Shown: positions 5,498 through 8,855 of the stretch, in pieces
Numbering within the stretch: the first letter of the stretch is position 1
Layout of the letters: every line of letters begins with the position of its first letter
Source: Pseudomonadota bacterium
GTDB taxonomy: Bacteria > Desulfobacterota > WTBG01 > CAIYCZ01
Assembly: GCA_026388865.1 (NCBI GenBank)
Contig: JAPLIX010000053.1
Span: 1 to 8,855, forward strand
Length of the DNA stretch: 8,855 nt
Direction of reading: 5' to 3'
Translations under genes and position numbers: made by a program
The notes under the pieces: model-generated
Database searches by the model: none
The model's input: only the letters and a program-made list of their open reading frames with translations
What the model was told of the DNA's origin: nothing

Positions 5498-5703
5498 AAC
5501 GGCGAAACACGCAGAGCAGCTTTCAAGAACTGGAAGCTGCGGAACTTTTTTGTCCGAAATGCCGGCAGGCGGTGCCGGTCAGAAAAAAGCTGCTGTTGGC
5601 ACTTCCCGATGGTGATAAATATGACTACCTCTGCATTTATTGCGGAAGCTCAGTAGGGACAAAAACCGTCACCAATCATGCGACCCCGCGGGTTATTATC
5701 TAA
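5494..5703 (+). CDS. Small zinc-ribbon protein of unknown function
   Basis: A 69-aa soluble protein with two CxxC knuckles, C20-PK-C23 and C47-IY-C50, spaced as in a zinc ribbon, with a basic KK turn and an LPDGDKYDYL segment between them. The start ATG lies in the ATGA overlap with the preceding membrane-protein frame, with GAAGAGG about five bases upstream. Such a fold could bind zinc for protein or nucleic-acid contact; nothing shows which. The stop codon TAA is immediately followed by the first base of the 152-bp palindromic element, so the last residues (about ATPRVII) may have been altered by that insertion. Confidence 0.75.
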   Translation: MKRRNTQSSFQELEAAELFCPKCRQAVPVRKKLLLALPDGDKYDYLCIYCGSSVGTKTVTNHATPRVII

Positions 5704-5855
5704 CAGGTTGTTGAAAAAGTAGTTTTCTCCCAGGCTGATCAAAAACATCCGGATGCAAGGCGCGCGAAATCGTGAGGAATGAGGCGTACATTACCGTACG
5801 TCGCAATGACGAAGGATGAGCGCAACGAAGCAGATGGGTGTTTTTCAACAGCCTG
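5704..5855. mobile_element. 152-bp palindromic dispersed element (MITE-like)
   Basis: The ends CAGGTTGTTGAAAAA (5704-5718) and TTTTTCAACAGCCTG (5841-5855) are inverted repeats identical at 14 of 15 bases. The interior contains a GCGTAC...GTACG dyad (about 5783-5801), so it can fold on itself. I recall elements with GTTGAAAAA...TTTTTCAACAGCCTG ends as common in delta-proteobacterial and Nitrospira-type genomes; I could not check copy number. Flanks show at most a short CTA/CTA match, so a target duplication is not convincing. It may also act as a bidirectional terminator after the zinc-ribbon gene. Confidence 0.65.
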
Positions 5856-5898
5856 CTATACATGAAACTGCCCGGAGGCGCACCAACAAAGGATTCAA

Positions 5899-5927
5899 TT
5901 GACATTGCCGCTGATACCTGTTACTAA
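5899..5927 (+). promoter_or_regulatory. Promoter candidate for the polysaccharide operon
   Basis: A perfect TTGACA (5899-5904) is followed after 17 bases by a weak -10, TACTAA (5922-5927). The leader would be about 45 nt. Within it the 9-mer ATAGCAAAG occurs twice in tandem (5953-5970), the second copy running into the GGAG ribosome-binding site (5970-5973). Confidence 0.35.
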
Positions 5928-5982
5928 AATTTTTTAATCTGATTCAGTATTTATAGCAAAGATAGCAAAGGAGAACGGTAAC

Positions 5983-6945
5983 GTGAAGATTCTTATCACG
6001 GGCGGAGCCGGCTTTATTGGTTCGCACCTTGCAGAAGCGCTGTTGGCATGTGACGAAGAGGTTTTTATAATTGATGACCTTTCTACCGGGAGCATTGATA
6101 ATATTATTCACTTGAAGGAAAATCCTCTCTTTCACTACACCATAGACACCATTAAAAACCAGTCGCTGATGGCGGAGCTGGTAGACCGGTGTGATCTGCT
6201 TTTCCACCTTGCGGCTGCCGTAGGGGTCAAGCTGATCGTTGAATCGCCGGTTAATACTATTGAAACAAATATTTACGGCACCGAGGTTGTGCTGCAGCTG
6301 GCAAATAAAAAGAAGAAAAAGGTTGTTATTACATCCACCTCGGAAGTCTATGGGAAAAGCGACGCCATACCGTTTCAGGAAGATGCTGATATGGTGCTGG
6401 GGCCCACCACCAAGGGGCGCTGGAGTTATGCCTGCTCCAAAGCAATTGATGAATTTCTGGCCCTGGCCTATTATAAAGAAAAGAAGCTGCCGGTGGTGAT
6501 TGTGCGCCTGTTTAACACGGTTGGCCCGCGCCAGACCGGCCGCTATGGCATGGTTGTTCCCACCTTTGTGCAGCAGGCGCTTCTGAATCACCCCATAACC
6601 ATTTATGGTGATGGCAGGCAGAGCCGAAGCTTCAGCCATGTAAGTGATGTGGTGCGCGGCCTTACGGGTCTCTCCCGGCATCCCGATGCAGTTGGTCAGG
6701 TCTTTAATATTGGCAACAATAAAGAGATAAGCATTGAAGCACTGGCGCAGCTCATAAAGAAAAAGACCGGCAGCTCGTCTGAAATTGTTTATATCCCCTA
6801 TGACCAGGCTTATGAGGAAGGTTTCGAAGATATGCAGCGCCGCGTTCCTGATATCACCAAAATCGGCCGCCTGATCGGCTTTGAGCCCGAGGTGGGGATC
6901 AACGAGATTATCGATTCTGTCATTGACTATTATTATAAGCAATGA
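5983..6945 (+). CDS. NAD-dependent nucleotide-sugar epimerase/dehydratase (extended SDR family)
   Basis: A 320-aa soluble enzyme that interconverts or modifies NDP-sugars for surface polysaccharide synthesis. The NAD-binding Rossmann motif GGAGFIG is at residues 7-13, with the acidic pair DDLSTG (31-36) contacting the cofactor. Catalytic residues are the STS around 118-120, Y149 and K153 (SYACSK). LFNTVGPRQ (177-184), the IYGDG loop (207-211) and RSFSHVSDV (215-223) are typical of UDP-glucose 4-epimerase and UDP-glucuronate decarboxylase relatives; the GRWSYACSK context leans toward the latter, but the substrate cannot be decided. The GTG start is well supported by GGAG nine bases upstream. 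Its stop overlaps the start of the WecA-like fusion gene by 4 bp, so the two form an operon. An antisense frame of similar length covers it and is a shadow. Confidence 0.92.
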   Translation: MKILITGGAGFIGSHLAEALLACDEEVFIIDDLSTGSIDNIIHLKENPLFHYTIDTIKNQSLMAELVDRCDLLFHLAAAVGVKLIVESPVNTIETNIYGTEVVLQLANKKKKKVVITSTSEVYGKSDAIPFQEDADMVLGPTTKGRWSYACSKAIDEFLALAYYKEKKLPVVIVRLFNTVGPRQTGRYGMVVPTFVQQALLNHPITIYGDGRQSRSFSHVSDVVRGLTGLSRHPDAVGQVFNIGNNKEISIEALAQLIKKKTGSSSEIVYIPYDQAYEEGFEDMQRRVPDITKIGRLIGFEPEVGINEIIDSVIDYYYKQ

Positions 6946-8711
6946 ACTACCTGGCCTTTTTTTCCCTTTCCCTGCTGCTCTCAGCAGCGCTTACCCCGCT
7001 GGTTAAATTGTTCGCTGTCAAGACCGGTTATGTGGTTCAGCCGCGGACAGACCGATGGCATAAAAAGCCGACACCGCTGCTCGGGGGCATCGCCATGTTT
7101 CTGGCGTTTGCCGTCTGTTACCTGCTTGCGTTTGGCTTGCATGGTCAGACCCTGCCGATTTTTATAGGCGGTTTTCTTATATTCCTTCTGGGGCTCCTTG
7201 ATGATCTGCGACGGCTTCCACCGCAGGTGAAGCTTATCGGGCAGATTACGGTTGCCGCATTGATGGTGAGTCTCGGGGTAGTGATCAAGATCATTCCCTA
7301 TCCGGTGATTGCCATTCCCGTTACCTTTCTCTGGATTGTAGGGCTCACTAACTCGTTCAATCTGCTGGATAATATGGACGGGCTTTCTGCCGGCACGGCA
7401 GCTATCTGCGCGCTGTCGCTGTTTATCTTTTCCTGGTCAACCGGCGATATGCCGGTAGCGCTGGTTTCAATAGTTCTGGCAGGCTCCTGTATAGGGTTTC
7501 TCTTCTACAACTTCAATCCGGCAACCATTTTTATGGGCGACTGCGGGAGCATGTTTTTAGGCTGCACGCTCGCTGCAACCGCCATTGCCGGAACGGTGCG
7601 GCACGCTTCCGGGCTCTTTGCGGCGGTGTTTATACCGCTTTTCATTCTGGGGATCCCCATTTTTGATACGGTCTTTGTCACGTTTTTTCGCAAACTGCGC
7701 GGGCAGCCAATTTCCCAGGGCGGTAAAGATCATATCTCCCATCGTCTGGTGACCATGGGGCTGAGCGAACGCCGGGCGGTCATCATTCTCTACAGCATCT
7801 CTGCGCTGTTTGGACTGGGGGCGCTGTTCTACAACCTGATTAATCCCCTGGCGCTGGCCGTCTGTTTTATTCTGCTTTTCATCGGGCTTTTTTATTTTGG
7901 GGTCTTCCTCGGACAGTCTGATTTAAAGTTCAAGCAGAAGCTTTTAGCCGCATCATACCGGAGCGCATTAAGCTCCCTGCTGCCCGGCATGCAGAAGTTT
8001 ATTGAGCTGTTTATTGATCTTATCCTTATTGTTAGCGCCTATTTTTCTTCCTATCTTATCCGCTATGAGGGTGTTATGACCAGGACGCACATGGCTCAGT
8101 TTGTAGAGACCCTGCCCATTGTTATAGTGGTTAAGATAATCGTATTTGCCTATTTCGGCCTCTACCAGACCATCTGGAAGCATGTGGGAGTGCGGGATTT
8201 TATAAATATTCTCAAAGGTGTTGTTGTCAGTTCCATCGTCATCATGACGGCGATTCTCATGTATGCACGGTTTCAATACTTTTCCCGTGCGGTGTTTGTT
8301 GTTGATGCTCTGCTGGCGCTGTTTCTCATCAGCGGGGCCCGTTTTTCTCTGAGGATTTTAAAAGAGTACCTGGGGAGTCTTCCTTCCACCAGCAGGAAAG
8401 TTTTAATTGCCGGTGCGGGTGATGGCGGGGAACTCGCCTTGCGGGAGATCAGGAATAACCCCGCACTCAAGTATCACATTGTGGGCTTTATTGATGATGA
8501 CCCTTTTAAAAGAAACCGGCGGATACATGGTGTTTCGGTCCTTGGAGGTGTCGAGGAGATAGCGCAGATCTCGAAGCAAACCGGGGCGGAAGAGGTTATT
8601 ATCGCCATGCGCTCTGCCTCCGAGGAGACGCTGCAACGCATTGCAGAACTGTGTGAACGCTCTTCTCTTGCCTGGGAGACATTTTTCCCCGGTGAAAAGA
8701 TGACGCATTAA
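6942..8711 (+). CDS. WecA/MraY-like polyprenyl-phosphate sugar-1-phosphate transferase fused to the front half of a CapD/FlaA1-type protein
   Basis: A 589-aa membrane protein. Residues 1-325 are a glycosyltransferase-4/WecA domain that moves a sugar-1-phosphate from a UDP-sugar to polyprenyl phosphate. It has DRWHKKPTPLLGG (37-49), the DD pair at 87-88, NSFNLLDNMDGL (137-148), NPATIFMGDCGS (192-203) and the cytoplasmic DHISH histidines (H264, H267). Residues about 350-480 add four more predicted helices. Residues 486-555 form a Rossmann-like nucleotide-binding domain, beginning KVLIAGAGDGGELA and followed by VGFIDDDPFKRNRRIHG (514-530). That second half matches the N-terminal membrane and binding region of CapD/PglF/FlaA1 proteins, but ends (VIIAMRSAS...) before the catalytic SDR domain starts. 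Ordinary WecA is about 350 aa. The start lies in an ATGA overlap with the epimerase gene. I infer it initiates a lipid-linked glycan; the fusion's second role is unknown. Confidence 0.88.
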   Translation: MNYLAFFSLSLLLSAALTPLVKLFAVKTGYVVQPRTDRWHKKPTPLLGGIAMFLAFAVCYLLAFGLHGQTLPIFIGGFLIFLLGLLDDLRRLPPQVKLIGQITVAALMVSLGVVIKIIPYPVIAIPVTFLWIVGLTNSFNLLDNMDGLSAGTAAICALSLFIFSWSTGDMPVALVSIVLAGSCIGFLFYNFNPATIFMGDCGSMFLGCTLAATAIAGTVRHASGLFAAVFIPLFILGIPIFDTVFVTFFRKLRGQPISQGGKDHISHRLVTMGLSERRAVIILYSISALFGLGALFYNLINPLALAVCFILLFIGLFYFGVFLGQSDLKFKQKLLAASYRSALSSLLPGMQKFIELFIDLILIVSAYFSSYLIRYEGVMTRTHMAQFVETLPIVIVVKIIVFAYFGLYQTIWKHVGVRDFINILKGVVVSSIVIMTAILMYARFQYFSRAVFVVDALLALFLISGARFSLRILKEYLGSLPSTSRKVLIAGAGDGGELALREIRNNPALKYHIVGFIDDDPFKRNRRIHGVSVLGGVEEIAQISKQTGAEEVIIAMRSASEETLQRIAELCERSSLAWETFFPGEKMTH

Positions 8712-8729
8712 TGTTTTGCAAAACGGTAA

Positions 8730-8747
8730 TGCAGACTGTATTCTGCA
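8730..8747. terminator. Stem-loop after the WecA-like fusion gene
   Basis: TGCAGA and TCTGCA form a perfect 6-bp stem with a 6-base loop, 19 bases after the stop codon. It is followed by CAAAAAT rather than a T-run, so termination would be weak or factor-assisted. Confidence 0.3.
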
Positions 8748-8796
8748 CAAAAATATCTGTGGCATTTACCCGGTGTTTGTGCTTGAATGAATAAAT

Positions 8797-8850
8797 TGTC
8801 ATTCCCGTGAAAGCTTGTCCTCGAATGTTTTAGTCGGGGACGGGAATCCA
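8797..8850. repeat. Dispersed palindromic repeat of the GTCATTCCCG...CGGGAATCCAG type
   Basis: ATTCCCGT (8801-8808) pairs perfectly with ACGGGAAT (8840-8847), and an inner TCCTCG (8818-8823) can pair with CGGGGA (8835-8840) using one G-U, so only one of the two stems can use A8840. Short repeats with TCATTCCCG and CGGGAATCCAG ends are widespread in bacterial genomes. The right border is near the window edge and may continue beyond it. Nothing else is identifiable in 8748-8796. Confidence 0.6.
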
Positions 8851-8855
8851 GTTAG

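Noticed and set aside
5944..6942. 332-codon open frame on the minus strand opposite the epimerase gene
   Set aside because: It mirrors the epimerase frame, which has strong family motifs, a good ribosome-binding site and a coupled neighbour. The antisense protein shows no recognisable domain.

Overview
The window is about 8.9 kb of a bacterial chromosome of roughly even base composition, with AT-rich spacers. Its gene content points to an anaerobic or facultative bacterium with a Gram-negative-type envelope. It carries parts of a membrane-bound hydrogenase or complex-I-like energy-converting system and the start of a lipid-linked polysaccharide pathway. The density of short palindromic intergenic elements resembles what I recall from Desulfobacterota, Nitrospirota and Omnitrophota genomes. 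That placement is only an impression; no marker gene here fixes the phylum.

Region 1 (1-4828) is the redox module. On the minus strand, reading leftward, are an iron-sulfur subunit of the HoxU/NuoG type (4064-4828), a NuoL/M/HyfB-like proton-translocating membrane subunit (322-2223), and the first 22 codons of another membrane protein (1-66), probably the next subunit. Between the first two, on the plus strand, is a soluble signalling protein with a receiver domain followed by a histidine kinase (2832-3992). The 608-bp divergent spacer (2224-2831) is the richest regulatory stretch. It holds a good sigma-54-type promoter match facing the membrane subunit, several dyads at plausible enhancer positions, and a separate operator-like palindrome and -10 box facing the kinase. 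A simple reading is that the kinase helps control this energy module.

Region 2 (4829-5982) is an accessory patch. It has overlapping back-to-back promoters (4885-4914), a 322-bp MITE-like element with 19-bp inverted ends and a 9-bp target duplication (5021-5342), and two tiny translationally coupled genes: a one-helix membrane protein and a zinc-ribbon protein (5297-5703). A second palindromic element of 152 bp (5704-5855) starts right at the stop codon of the zinc-ribbon gene. The first element overlaps the 5' end of the membrane-protein ORF, so that ORF may be rearranged.

Region 3 (5983-8711) is a two-gene polysaccharide operon whose genes overlap by 4 bp. The first encodes an NAD-dependent nucleotide-sugar epimerase/dehydratase. 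The second is an unusual 589-aa fusion of a WecA-like polyprenyl-phosphate sugar-1-phosphate transferase to the membrane and nucleotide-binding front half of a CapD/FlaA1-type protein, without that family's catalytic dehydratase domain. The window closes with another dispersed palindromic repeat (about 8797-8850).

The best leads are the non-autonomous element with intact ends and target duplication, the WecA-CapD front-half fusion, the sigma-54-type control region, and a Glu-to-Gln change at the normally invariant TM5 glutamate of the proton-channel subunit. No tRNA, rRNA or CRISPR array was seen.
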